A stretch of DNA of 64,000 nt from Paraspadella gotoi (GCA_051294375.1 CM119264.1:3019575-3083574); one strand, 5' to 3'; positions 9,567 through 23,600 are shown, counted from the first letter of the stretch. Numbers and translations are program-made. Notes: generated from the sequence alone by a model not told the origin.

Positions 9567-12500
9567 CTCAACCCACCAGGCCATCTCTTCGAACTCAAGA
9601 ACGAGCCCCACATCCTGGAGGATCTTCTCAACGCTCTGCGTCGGGGACGTCTCCTCTTCCGACGGCGACGTTTCCGGATCCAGCGCCACCGGGGTCACCG
9701 GCGTCTCTTCGGCCGGGGACTCCGATCCGGGTCAGCGCCTCTACTCGGTCGAACTCTGCGCCACGATACGCGTCATGCTGCGGCGAAATTTCCATCAGCG
9801 GCCGAAGGTGAGTAATGATGGAGGATGAGGAATGTCCGGGGGTGAAAGAATACAATTAAAAACAAAAGATTATAGCAGTGTTAGAATTTTTTTAGCTTTA
9901 ATTTACTTTTATTTTTACTTTTAAAAAGTGATTTAATGACTCAATGACTCAATAAAATAATCAACTCATGCAGCACCGAAAAGTTACCGATAATCATGAC
10001 TATAAGAAAGTGACGCAAATTTGACGCAAAATTAAGTAAACTAAGAGTGACATATTTATGACTTAAACTAAAATAAACTAAAGGTATCATAAAAAAGGGA
10101 CTTAATAAGACCTTATATAATTTAAAAAGATGGGAAAAAAGGATTTTTTTTATTAATTCGTTAATTCATTAAGTTTTCTCTCTTTTTTTATTAATAACAA
10201 AAACGATATAAACACAATTAAAAACTAAATCAATAACAGCGTAAAAATACTGGAACACGGTAAACAAATAAATACTACAGAGATCACAATTTTTTTTTAT
10301 TAATAAAATTACATTGAACATTAGACTTCAAATGACAAAAAATGATGACAAAAATATAACAAAATTTTAGGGAAACTGGTGTAGTGGTCATGGTCATTTA
10401 TGAGTCATGAACGAAATTTCAGTTCAAAAGCTTAAGTTTAGTTAAGAGCCCGCGCGAGATTTTAATATAACAACCAAGATATTTTAACAGTTCTGAATAG
10501 AATATCGGTTGCTGAAGTTGAAGTATTTGAACTGAACTCTTACTCATTGACCAATTTTTCAGTCTCCCTTTAAATGCTGCAATATGCAAATGAGATTGAA
10601 TTAATCGCATTATTTGAAATTGCTCAATGCAAACGCACCTTTTATATTATTTGAATATACGTAATTAATTAATAAATTCCACGCATTGCTGTAATATTAT
10701 TTCTTTTTAGATGAATTAATTTTTCATCTTCTCTCTCTTAAGGCTGTCGACTTGGTTGAGTTCGCCTACATCCAAGATTGTCTCCGCATCAACGCGTCGC
10801 CTCTCGCCAAGCGCGCTGTCGTTGAAGGCGACGACGACAACGACGTTCAGGTACAACAACAACAACAACAACAACAAAGACGAAGACAAAGGTCTTTTAT
10901 AAAGGAGAATCACCTCATTAACGGACTGAAAAAAAAAATAAAACAAACAGCAAATGCATTTAAAATGAATCGCCCAATGTGGGGCTCGAACCCACGACCC
11001 CGGGATTAAGAGTCCCGTGCTCTACCGACTGAGCTAACCGGGCAGATGAGACTTTAGCTTTTTGTCTTTTACGCTAAACTTAAATTATTTATTTGAAAAT
11101 AACCAATCTCGACTTAACAAAAAATACTCCCCGGCGGGGAATCGAACCCCGGTCTCTCGCGTGACAGGCGAGGATACTCACCACTATACTACCGAGGACT
11201 GTAATAAATTTTTGTCGGCTGCGAAATGACAATTGCAAGTAATCATAAACTATTCAGCATAAACTACGCATATTCTTTATTCCACCTATATAAATTATAT
11301 TAATTATTAATTATTAATTATTATAATATATTTTCATCGGATATATTATATCTTTTTTTGACGAGAATGATAAAAATTAAATAAAGAAATACCGGAATTT
11401 GTTGTTACTATTTGAAGTAATTAAGCCAACTATGGAATTCAGTTACCATGATGTATGTTCAGTCTTTTCAACCATATTCTGCTTATGACACAAAATTGAC
11501 AAAAGGAGTCCCTCGAGCCGGATTCGAACCAGCGACCTAAGGATGGCCGTAAGCGTACCACTACAGTCCTCCGCTCTACCAACTGAGCTATCAAGGGGTT
11601 GACTTGGTGGCTTCGTGAAAAGACACCGAATCTCAGCTTTACGATGTCGGATGTCCGATCGTCTGTTTCATTCGATCCTCATGTTTGTCCGACAAGAGGA
11701 AGAGGAAGAGGAAGATGAGGAGGAGGAGTAAGATGAGGAAACGACGACGATGAGTCTGTGTGAATCTCACCATCAAAATACAGCGTGTCCTTCTTCAATT
11801 TTAAGTGTGATTTTGACGAATGCGGCGATATTTTATTTCGGTGATTTTAAAATTGTAACCACGAGTAAAATAAATTCTTAGATAGATAAATATTATTGAT
11901 GGTTAAAATACCAGGGCTCGTCCGGGATTTGAACCCGGGACCTCTCGCACCCTAAGCGAGAATCATACCCCTAGACCAACGAGCCAGATAGTTTTCAGCT
12001 TAAGAGTTTTCTATATTTTTGGTTTTTTTTTACGATGTTCGATTTTAAGATTCTGTCTCCGATTACTTTGTTGTTTATTTGAAGACGTGCACTATCAAGG
12101 GGGATTAGCTCAAATGGTAGAGCGCTCGCTTAGCATGCGAGAGGTACCGGGATCGATACCCGGATCTTCCAAACTTTTCTGCTCTGATTTTTAAAAAAAA
12201 CAAAAGAAAAATAAACGAAGAGATTCTAAGCAGAATAAGTTTATAAATTAAAGTCTAAAAATTTGAACAATTTGAAAACGCAATTTGTAAATCGGTTTTG
12301 GAAAATCGGAGATGTCTCCCGTTTTCATGTGATTCAATGTGAGACTTTGAAGAATCTCGTCTAAATAACTTGAAACTAAATACAAAAGAACAATGTTCAG
12401 GCGGAGAGAAGATCTGGTCAAAGGATGAACGCAAACGACACAGAATTCCTAAACTCAATTCTGAGCGGAAAAAAATGNNNNNNNNNNNNNNNNNNNNNTA

Positions 12501-14477
12501 GCTTATTTATTAAATGAATGGATAATTTCTATATTGTTTGTACTACTATAAACTAGAACTAAAGGACCAATTTAAACTTTATCAACCATAACTACAAAAT
12601 TAAGAAAAAAACAAAAACAAAACAAAAGCAGCAACAACAACAGCGACAGAAACCACAAAAAAACCACAAAAACAAGAAAGAACATAAACAGCCACAAAAA
12701 CATAAAAAAAAACACAAAACGACAACAACAACTAAAGAACTACAAAACCCCAATTAAAACGTCAAAACATCAACAAAAACAACAACAACAAAAAACAAAA
12801 TCTAAAACAACAACGAGGAAAACGATAATTTTAACAACAACAATACGAACACCAACTCCCCCTGTCTTCAAGGTCCCCAACTCCTCCATCGAATCCGTCC
12901 TCGCATTCCTCGTCGACTCCATCGACCACGAGTCCCGCGTCCTCAAATGTCTCGACGAACTCTTGCGGATGAACAAGACGCGTCGATCCTTCTCCGTCGG
13001 CGCCCAAGGGAAACTCCTCCTCATGCGCCTCATGCGTCAATACGTCTCTTCCTCGGCCGACGTCGCCGCGAGATGCTGCGCCCTCTTCGGAGCGCTCCTC
13101 GCCGAGGACGACGACCCCGACGCCACCTTGTATTCGGCGGAGATGATTCGCAACGTGACGACGGCCATGCGGGCACATCCGGGGGCGCAGGTTGGTTCAT
13201 CCGGGGGGAAAAGGGAGGGGCGTGATGTGTATGTTAAGAGAGGCGGAGGAGATGGGAGATGACTCTGTCTCTATCGACGGTCGTTTCATGTGTTATTTAT
13301 CTTCGTCGTCATCGTCGTAGATTTTTTTTTTTCGATTCCTTTCTCTCTTCGTCATAGAACCTTCAGCGCGAGGCCTGTCAGCTGATCATGGGCCTGTCGG
13401 CGGACGAAAACGCCTGTGAGTTGATCGGTCGCCTGGGAGGAATTCAGGACATCCTCGGCGCCATGAGATCCTTTCACGACAGCTGCAACATTTGCGCAGC
13501 TTGTTGCAGGTAGGTGAATGTTCTTTGGAAGGTCGGATAAAGTAAGGCTTCAAAGAAGTTTGCCAGATCTTTTTCCAACAGTTGCATTTTGCGGTATGAA
13601 TATTTTTGGTCCGTTGTTTGGTTATAGTAGTTTTTTTTTATTTGAATTAAAATTTTGAAATTTGAACATCTCAATCTCATTTGCATATTGTCGTGATTTG
13701 TATAAGTATTAGCAGATGATTTCTTCAAATTCCTTTAAAGTAGAAAAACGCTTTTTTCTCTTAACTGATAATAATGACCAATTGTTTTAAAATAGTGAGA
13801 ATTGAGAAGCGTAATTCGAAATTTTAAGGTTAAAGTTATATTATGATATTCCTTTCATTTTGTTGTGTTTTGATATTTACCAAAAACAACGTTTGAATTT
13901 GTCCACTAAATAAAATTGTGAATGTCAAAATTCAAACTTTGTTTTCGCTAAAGGTTAAAGTGAAAGTTGTTCTTTCTTCCCCATTTTGTTCTCATTCCAG
14001 CGCCCTCTGGAGTTTAACCGTGAACGAGACGAACGCGAAATTAGTGACGGAAGAAAAGGGAATATCCGACGTTCGTTCACGCACTGAGGTCTCACGGACC
14101 AAAGACTAAAGGTAAGGAGGGGTGAGGTCAGCGAGAAGTGGCGCGCCTCATTTAAATGATGCTTTTTCCAACAAATAACTACTTTGGAAATTTTAACGTT
14201 GAATTAATATTATTTTTTGTTTCGAAGTGAAGTGAAGTCTTATTTTGATTCATATTGTTTTGACGTTTATAGAAAACGTTCCGCCATCGCTAGAGGGACA
14301 TCGATCGGATCGAAGAAAACAAAAGATCATTCAGTAAATCTCACTGTTGTTGTCGTTGTTGTTGTTTTTCAGCGAAAGCGGAAGATTTGGTGGAATCTGC
14401 CTGCGCAGCTCTTCTCTCTCTTTCCATGGAGGAGGACAACATAGAGACGATGAGGAAAGAGAAGGCCATGTCGTTGC

Positions 14478-14533
<56 letters not shown>

Positions 14534-15126
14534 TGATATTATCTAAACTGACGATAATTCAAAGTTCCAACGCCGAGTTTTCATGTCAAAAACTCATTTT
14601 AAACAATGAATAAGTTCACTTGTAAGGTAAGTTTCATCGAAACGAAATCTTAATTAAAGACTAAACTCGAAACAAATAAATTGATCCACTTCGAAGGTGT
14701 CGTGTTGGGATTTGACTTTATTGACCCATGACTCAGATCAATGGACACGAACTTTTTTTCATTTCATTTCATTTTTTTTGAATTAGTTCCTTTACGCGGA
14801 GGAACTAATTCAAAAAAAAAAATGAAGAAAACGGTCAAAACCAACGAATAATTGACTACATTTTTTTAAACAAATTGTTTCTTTTAATTCAGAAAAAAAA
14901 TTAAAAAATTTCAATACAACTATGTGAAAAACATCGGGGGATTAGCTCAAATGGTAGAGCGCTCGCTTAGCATGCGAGAGGTACCGGGATCGATACCCAG
15001 ATCCTCCAGTTTTTTTAGATTTTCTTTGCTGCATTTCTGAGTTTTTTNNNNNNNNNNNNNNNNNNNNNNNNNTTATCGTCTTAAGAATTTTTAGTCTTTT
15101 CTCTCTCTTCCCTTCTCTGTGTGTCT

Positions 15127-15160
<34 letters not shown>

Positions 15161-15962
15161 TCTCTCTCTCTCTCTCTCCTCTCCCCTCCCCCCACCATTC
15201 CATCCTCGTCTCACCCCAGGCTCCCCTTTTTCACTCCGACCGCCCACAGTGTATCCACACCGTGGAAATCATGTCATCACTTTAGCAATTTATATGATTT
15301 TTGACAAATATCTTGTCTTTAAAACTCCTTTGCCATTTCTATTAAACGTTATTTCGTTTTTTTGTTCTAGTACGGGAATTATTATTTTCATGCAGTCTTT
15401 GCGATGCAAATTGAATTTTTGATTGCTGGTTTGGTTACCACAACATTATATCACGTCAGAAATAACTAATTTTTATTAAAACTATATATTTTTTAATAAT
15501 CATCAACAGCTCTTTCGCTAAGGTTTCTGTGACATATTATTTTTTATTAATTGTAGAATGAGTTGCAATACAGTGGCATTAAGTTGGCAAAGTGATTAGA
15601 ATGAAAGAGCCTCCAGAATTTTCCTTAAGTTCAGCTTTAAGTTGTCGGGATATTTAAGGATCATCGAATTTAACTTCAAAAAGGCATTCAATGGCTGGGT
15701 GGTGTCTGAGACATAACCCCCTGTTGCGGTTTTTTTGCGGTTTTCGTTTTAAGAAGAAATCTGACTTGCAAGTAGACTAGTTTATGTAATCCGAAATTTT
15801 TATTTTCTATATAAATTAACTAAGAAGTGCGGGAAGGCGACGAAAGAGAGAGAGAAGAAAAAGAGAGAGAGAAAAATGGAAAGAGAGAGAGATAGAAGGA
15901 GAGAGAATAAGAGATGCGTAACTATCAGCCGATGCTCGTTTTTGACTAATCAGAGAGAAGAG

Positions 15963-15993
<31 letters not shown>

Positions 15994-18900
15994 GGAGACG
16001 AGAAGAAAAAAAAAAAATAAAAAAAAAAAAGAGATGAGATGATGAGATGATTTGGAGGGAGGAAGAGAGAGAGAGAGAGATTCGTAAAACTTTAAGCCTC
16101 TGCAGAGTAAAACTCATTTTGGAAATAATTCATAGAGGAAGGAAAGAGAGGAAAGAGAGAAGAAAGAGAGAGAGAGAGAGGAAAGAGAGAAAAAAAAATC
16201 TTTAAAAAGAAAAGGATCGACCTTCCCTCAATGAAACCAAATATTGTGCGATGATAACCAAAGGATATGCCGATGATAACCGAAATTGATGCCCGATGAT
16301 AACCATATAATTGATGCGACATGAAACCAAAAATGTATCGATTAAGATACCAAATGATTTGATGCTGATAAAACAAAAGGTTGGCATGCAATGATAGCTC
16401 ATTCAAATGATGTTTTTTTTATGATGATGAATCATTTGTCTGATAAGATGATAGTCATTATTTGATGCGATGATAGTCATTCATTGACTCAATGAATCAA
16501 TCATCATAAATAAAACAAGCAAATGCGCATGTATGAGTTGAAAGAGAAGATGAAAGAGAGTGAGAAAGAAACGGTGAATATAAATCACGAAAATTCTCGT
16601 GGATGTAAATTTGGGCATTTTGCATGGATAAAATATCGCGGAATAAATGGCATTAATTAAAATTTTAAAAGGAAAAAAATAATCAAAATTTTTTAAAAAC
16701 GATCACGCAATGAGATTCGTACAGAGAGAGAGAGAGGAGAGAAAGAGTAAATGTGACGACAGAGACAGAGATAGCTGGAAGGCTCAGCTGAACAGTCACT
16801 GCCATGAGCCGAACTACCTCCCGTGTTTAAAGGGTTTAGAAAAGGCAGCAATTTTCTGTGAAAAATATTACAAAATCCAATATTGTCGCGCTGAAGAATG
16901 GCTCTCCATCAGAGACGAAACATTATCCATATTTGTTAAAAAACCGGTATTAATAATTAAAAAACGTTGTAACTAAAACTTACCAAACAATAAAACCGAA
17001 TCGAGAAACTAACATTATTACTTTTAGTTAAAACCGTTAATATTAAAATCCCTGCCACTCAGTTCTCATGTCTAATTTTTGTAAATTATCCTCAAAATTT
17101 ACGTTTGTAAATAAAAAATTTTTCTTCTGACTTGTATTCTGCCATTATAAAAATCTTTGTTATATAAACCTAATTTGCATATTGTAGTATTATATTTTAA
17201 GAAAATGGAAAAAAAAAAAAAATATTTTTAGGAAACTACATATTATAGAGATGAAATATTAATTAGAATATGCAATCTAACATTAAAACCTAATTAGATG
17301 AATGATACTTCAAAGCCAAATGAGTGTATACTTGCAATTACTTTCATCAAACAAGTTCCAATGGTATAAAGCTTTTGCCTATATTAGATAAATCAAAACA
17401 ATATTATTGGTGGTGGGGAGTGCTACGGTAGAGCTTAATGCATTTCTAGAAATTAAGCGCGGAATTCTTGCGTCCACCTACTATGGCTTTCATAGGTTTA
17501 GTGGTTACAGGTGGGTAGCGAGGCTGTATGAAGATTTCTGCTGTCCACCTTACTATGGCTTCATAGTAGTGGTACAGGTGGTAGCGAGTCCGTATGAAAT
17601 TTTCTGCGTCCACCTTACTATGGCTTCAAGTAGTGGTTACAGGGCCAGATCACGGTAGCAGGCTGTATGAATTTTCTGCCTGCCAACCTTACTATGGCTT
17701 CATAGTTTGTACGTGCGTTACAGTGGGGTTAGCGAGGCTGTTATTGAAATTTTCTGCTGTCCACCCTTACTACTGGCCTTCATAGTGAGTTTACAGCGTG
17801 GGTAGCGAGGCTGTTATGAACAATTTTTCTTGCTGCTCCACCTTAACTATGCTTTCATAGTGTAGTGCGTAACAGGTGGCGCGGGTAGGCCGAGGGCTGT
17901 TATTGAAATTTTTCTGCTCTGGTCCACCTTACTATGGCTTCATAGGTGTAGTGGTTACATGGTGGTCTCTTCGCACCTCCAGCTGTACGGTAAGCGCAGG
18001 CTGTATGAAAATTTTCTGCTGTCCACCTTACTTATGGCTTCATAGTGTAGTGACAGGTGGGTAGCGAGGCCTGTATGAAATTTTCTGCTGTCCACGCATG
18101 GTTTACATGGCTTCATAGTGTAGTGGATTACAGGTGGGTAGCGAGGCTGTATGAAATTTTTCTGCTGTCCACTTACTATGGCTTCATAGTGTAGTGGTTA
18201 CAGGTGCGGTAGCGAGGCTGCTATGAAATTTTTCTTGCTGTCCACCTTACTATGGCTTCATAGTGTAGTGGTTACAAGCTTGAGGTTAGCGCAGGGCTGT
18301 ATGAAATTTTCTGCTGTCCACCTTACTATGGTTCATAGTGTAGGCTGTGGTTACAGGTGCGAGACACAAAATTTTTCTGCTGTCCACCTTTACTTGGCTT
18401 CATAGTGTAGTGGTACAGGTGTTGGTAGCGAGGCTGCTATGAAATTTTCTGTCTGTCCACCTTACTATGGCTTCATATGTAGTGGTTACAGGTGTGGTTA
18501 GCGAGGCTGTATGAAATTCTGCTTGTCCACCTTACTATGGCTCATAGTTGTAGTTCGGTTACAGGTGGGTAGCGAGGCTGTATGAAATTTCTGCGTCCAC
18601 CTTACTATGGCTTCATAGTGTAGTGGTTTACAGGTGGGGTAGCCGAGCTGTATGAAATTTTCTGCCTGTCCACCCTCTCACTTATGGCCTTCATAAAGTG
18701 TAGTGCGTTACATGTGAAAAATACTAAATAAAGGAGCGAGAGAACTGTATTGAAAATAATTTCTGACTGTCAACCATAATACTAATAGGCATTACACTAG
18801 TGTAGTGAAGTTACAGAAAGATGGGTTAGCAGAGGCTGAAATGATTTTCTGCTGTCACCTTACTTATGCGCTTCATGTTGTAGTCGTTAAGATGTGGTAG

Positions 18901-20606
18901 CGAGGCTTGTTATGAAATTTTCTGCGTGTCCACCTCTTACTATGGCTTCATAGGTGTAGTGGTTACAGAGTGTCGTAGCGAGGCTGTATTAAATTTGCTC
19001 TAGTCCACCTCTTACTAATGGCTTCATAGTTAGTGGTACAGGGTGGGTAGCGAGGCCTGTATTTGGAAAAAAATTTTCTTGGCTTGGTTTTTTCCACCTT
19101 ACTATGGCTTCATAGTGTAGTGGTTACAGGTGGGGTAGCGAGGGCTGTATGAAATTTTTGCTGTCCACCTTTACTATGGCTTCATAGTGTAGTGCGTTAA
19201 CAGCGGACGGTAAGCCGAGGCTTGTATGAAATTTTCTGCTGTCTCACCTTACTATGGCTTCATCAGTTGTAGAGTGGTTACAGGTGAGGCGGTAGCGAGG
19301 CTGTATGAAAATTTTCTGCTGTCCCCCCTTACTATGGCTTCATAGTGTAGTGGTTACGAGTGGGTAGCGAGGTGTTATAGAAATTTTCTGCTTGTCCACC
19401 CTACTATGGCTTCATAGTGTTAGTGGGTTACAGGTGAGTAGCGAGGCTGTATGAAATTTCGCTGTCCACCTTACTATGGCTTCATAGTGTAGTGGTACAG
19501 GCTGGGTAGCGAGGCTGTATGAAATTTCTGCTGTCACTCTTATATGCTTCATAGTTGTAGTGGTTACCAGGTGCGAGGGTAGCGAGGCGGATATGAAAAT
19601 TTTCTGCTGTCCCACCCTTAACCTATGGGTTCATATGTAGTGGTACAGGTGGTAGCGAGGCCTGTATGAAATTTCTTCTGCTGTCCACCTTACTATGGCT
19701 TCATTAGTGTAGTGGTTACAGGTGGGTAGCGAGGGCTGTAATTGAAATTTTCTGCTGTCCACCTTTACTATGGCTTCATAGCTGTAGTGGTTACAGGTGG
19801 GTATGCGAGGCTGTATTGACAAAATTTTCTGCTGCTTCCACCTTACTAGGCTCATAGTGTAGTGGTTACAGACGTGGGGTGTAGCGAGGCTGTATGAAAT
19901 TTTCTGCTGTCCACCTTACATATGCGCTTCATTAGTGCGCCCCCCCTCGTATCCCCAGGTCGCTCCCTCGCCACCCACATCACCAACGCCCTCGCTCGAC
20001 TCCAGAAAACGCCTCACCAAAAGCTAGCCATAGGCCTCGGCCTCGACCGAGGGCCGACGAAGATCTCCAGCGCTGCGCGGCTCTCTCTCTGCGTCACCCC
20101 CGCCGCCTCGACGCTGCGAACCCGTCAACGACCGTCGATCAGCAATCATCAACCAGAGACCTATCCGTGCAGACCGGTTTCGACGTCGCGCGCAGCCCTG
20201 AGAGTGAAGCTCCGCGCTCAGACGGACGTGGTTAGCAATGTGTAGCGCCGCTTATATGACGAACGACGGCGGACCTAGAGCATCGAAGAGAGAGTGGCCC
20301 TACCGGGGCTTGAACAAAGGACGAGACGACCTTTTCCATATCCCGATGAGGTCGGTCAGGGCGGACTCGCTGATCCGACAGCGGAATTCTGTGTGAAATG
20401 GCTATATACGAAGAACAGTGCACAACGAAAAAACTCATTCGAAACGAAACGTCGGGATGTTGAAGAGTGTGTAAACATACAGAAGGGATAGGGGTGCGGA
20501 GCGCTCAGTTAGGCGGGAAGAATCTCTTGCTTTTTACTCTCTCTCTTCTGTCTTCTAATCTCTCTCTCTCTCTCTTGCACTACATCGTCTGCTTCTCTCT
20601 CTCTCT

Positions 20607-20643
<37 letters not shown>

Positions 20644-23600
20644 TCTCTCTCTATTTAAGACTTTCCTCTGACGTGCTATAGATCTGAACCTCCTGAAAAT
20701 GACCCAAGGAGGATGCAGCAAAGTAGAGACAAGACGCTATCGGGTTGCTTGCGGCACAGATGGAAACCATTGGAAGCCAATTGGATAGATGAAAAGAAAT
20801 ATAACAATCAGGATAAAAACACAATAGCCCAACAAAATAACGAACAAAATAAAAGAGCAACCAAACAGATAATAACAAAAAATAAAAAAATAAACAAATA
20901 ACAAATCCATCTTTGTCGTTGAGTCATTCTAAACAGAGAAATCGAAAAAATATGATTTTTTTCGAAAAAACTTTCAATTATCGAAATCAATTTTCGTTTT
21001 TTTAAAGTCTTACGCGCTTTAAAATGTTGGAATATATACTTACCCAAATATAATATATTATATATATCTTTTTATATATATATTAAACAAAAAGAGCGAA
21101 TGGGAATCAAGATAGAGGCCTCACCCCTTATCACCAGGGCCTTTCTTCCCCAGGATCTTGAGTCTTAAACTGTTTTTAGTTATTTTCATCGATTGTTCTT
21201 TGTTTCCCCCCCTATTTTTTTTGTTCAGGTCGTAGGGGCGTCTTGTTCTCTTCTCCTCGAACTCGTCCGAATACGATGATCTAAGACTCATTCGCTCCAC
21301 AACTACCAACTCCACCCTGACGCCTGCCCGAGCGCGCTCCAACGCTTCGCCTATCAACGGCCGAAGTGACGGGTCCAGCTCAGGCTGCTCTCGACAAGAT
21401 CGCCGATAGCTGATTGACGTTGGATTTGCGGCGTCATTAGAGCGGCGGTGGCGGCGTCGGATTTTTTGAGCGGCGTCTTTTGAGAGGCGTCATGCTTGAG
21501 GCACTGTTGATCGATCTGAATTCGATTTCGCGTAAAAATTTTCTCGAGTTTGAAAATCGATCAATCGATGAATACGGGAAAATTAAAACAAGATTCCATT
21601 CTTAATATTTTGTGTTTTTGTTTTATTGTTTCATTGTTTCTGTGTGTTTGCTTTGTTTTATAGTTTTGTTTTTTTTCCTATCAGAATTGACGAAATATCG
21701 CTTTTTAGGGGAGAGGGATATCGCTTTTTTTTTAGGGATGGGAAAGATAAAGGTTTCTATTTGAAGAAAAAGAAAAAGTTAATTTGATCCAATTTTGTAG
21801 AAAACTTGAATCACGCTGATAAAACATAAACGTCGTTACTTTAATGACCCTGCAAAATCGTGCATCTTTAAATAAAAAAAAAAGGAATAATAATAAGAAA
21901 AGAAAAAATAAACTGGTATAAAAATACAGTGTTGTCGGAGACTAATAAAAAAGGATATCGTTTCTCACGACGACCCTCTACGCCGCAGCCATTCTGTTTT
22001 GAATCACCACTACTCTCTCTCTCATCTCCTTCTCATCTCTCTTCTCATCTCTTCTCTCTACATCTCCTCTCTCTCCTCTCTCACTTCTCCTCTCCTCTCT
22101 CTCTCTTGGAGGCTATATGCAACGTTCCTTCACGCAAAAAACGTACTGCCACCTGTCCTCCTATTGATTTCTTTATTCTTCGACGTAATCACCGAGCGAG
22201 GATGCGTTTGTCTTTCTGCCACCCGAGGCGATGCCATCATCACTGGCATGACACCTGTCTCTCCCGCCACCTGTCCCCCGTATTTTTCGCACAATGATTA
22301 TTCGGTTTCCCAAACTGCGCGCCCCATTCTGCGCATGTGACAACATCGCCATAATGAAGCGAACGAGGGCCACACGCCAGCAACATTCGGTGGAGTAATC
22401 AGCTGTCAGCGTCCTACCGTGGGCGTGCCGAAAATGTATCGAGCGTCTTTGTCCTCTGACAGTTTCGCGTCTGGTTTTGGCCAGACGAGAAGGCTTTCAG
22501 GGTATATTTAGTATACTGAGTACTCCATTTTAATCTTCTCTTTGTTTTCTTTGTCTTTTGTTTATTTGTTTTATTTTTTTTCGCTTCTTTCAAAAGCTGC
22601 ATTGCAAATGCGATATTCGGTACTGCAGCAACCTTTGCCCTCCTGGCAGCTTCTGGGACGCGAGTCAGACAAAGTTGCTCTGGATGTCTGACTAGATATT
22701 AGTGAGTTGCAGTGCGGGGGAGTCAAAGGACAAGAATAGATCGCGAATATTTATTAATTTTTTGGAAATAAAACAATGACTATATTTAAGCAATTAAAAA
22801 ATTGAAATTTGAATTTAAAATTAAGAAATGAGGAGGAAAAACTTTATATCCGCTAATATTTCCAAATACGTGTCTTAATTCGCTTAAATGAGAAAGGGGT
22901 TAGTTCTTGAAATTTGAAGATTAGTTATGGTTATGATTAAAGGATTGAGATAAAGGGATTAAGGAATAGAGGCTTAAGGATAGGCGAAGAGGTTAAGAGA
23001 TTAGGAGATTAGGTTATAGATTTAGTTAAGAAACTAAAATTAAAATTTAAAGGATTACAGTAACAAGAATAGGTCGCCTTCGGCAAAAATAGTGCACCCC
23101 TCAATAAACAAATAAAACCAAATAAAAAAACAAAAAAAAAAAAAAAATAAAAAACAAACAAACATTCTCATGGACGAAAGCAACGAGAATTAAAGGCGAA
23201 AAAATCGACGACTAGATAACGACGACGCACGACCGACCCCTAACGACGACCGACAACGACGACGACGAACCCCTCTGCTCTTTTCTCAGCTTGCCCGGGC
23301 GGAACCTCGTCTCGCGTATGCTGCTGAACGAGGAGCATTCGAAATCTCGTCAACCAGAGTTCGCGTTCGCCAGTTGCCCAACGGGTAACGCAGGAGGGAG
23401 ATGGAGTAAGTGGAGGAGTGTGAAGGCAAGAGGATGTAGAGAGAGAGACGGAGAGAGAGAGAGAGAGAGGACGAGTCGAGAGGAGAAGCACGACAGAGAG
23501 AGAGAGAGAGAGAGAGAAGAACGAGATTTGGAAAATTAAGAGTAGTATGAAACGAAAACTACCGAACCATAATAAAACAAGTTGGAAAATAAAAACTCAT

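Larger units (their letters stand above)
10851..12872. other. kinase intron hosting five tRNA genes
   Basis: The intron between two phase-0 exons carries tRNA-Lys, tRNA-Asp, tRNA-Tyr and tRNA-Pro on the minus strand and tRNA-Ala on the plus strand, a short gap (12478-12498), and an A/C-rich tract with many CAA units from about 12600 to 12840. No protein-coding signal is seen in it. Confidence 0.8.
14480..19958. other. long kinase intron: tRNA-Ala, simple repeats, satellite array
   Basis: Contents in order: (GA)n to 14527; a hairpin at 14772-14819; tRNA-Ala at 14936; a 25-N gap at 15048-15072; (CT)n at about 15127-15180; AT-rich unique sequence; GA-rich tracts at about 15845-16192; a GATGATAACC minisatellite at about 16227-16390; AT-rich sequence to 17390; then the 70-bp satellite to about 19935. 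No convincing protein-coding exon is seen in it. Confidence 0.65.

Noticed and set aside
15220-15285. Possible terminal kinase exon (acceptor ccccag, 21 codons then TAG, in phase with 14479)
   Set aside because: The short peptide has no repeat-like character, while the exons at 19959/25936 and 26972 continue the armadillo pattern in phase. An alternative transcript end cannot be excluded.
16710-16976. 88-codon open frame downstream of GA repeats
   Set aside because: No similarity recognised, begins in a microsatellite and lies in a long intron; likely chance.
17390-19935. CRISPR-like array
   Set aside because: Units are contiguous 70-bp direct repeats with no unique spacers, in an animal-type genome.
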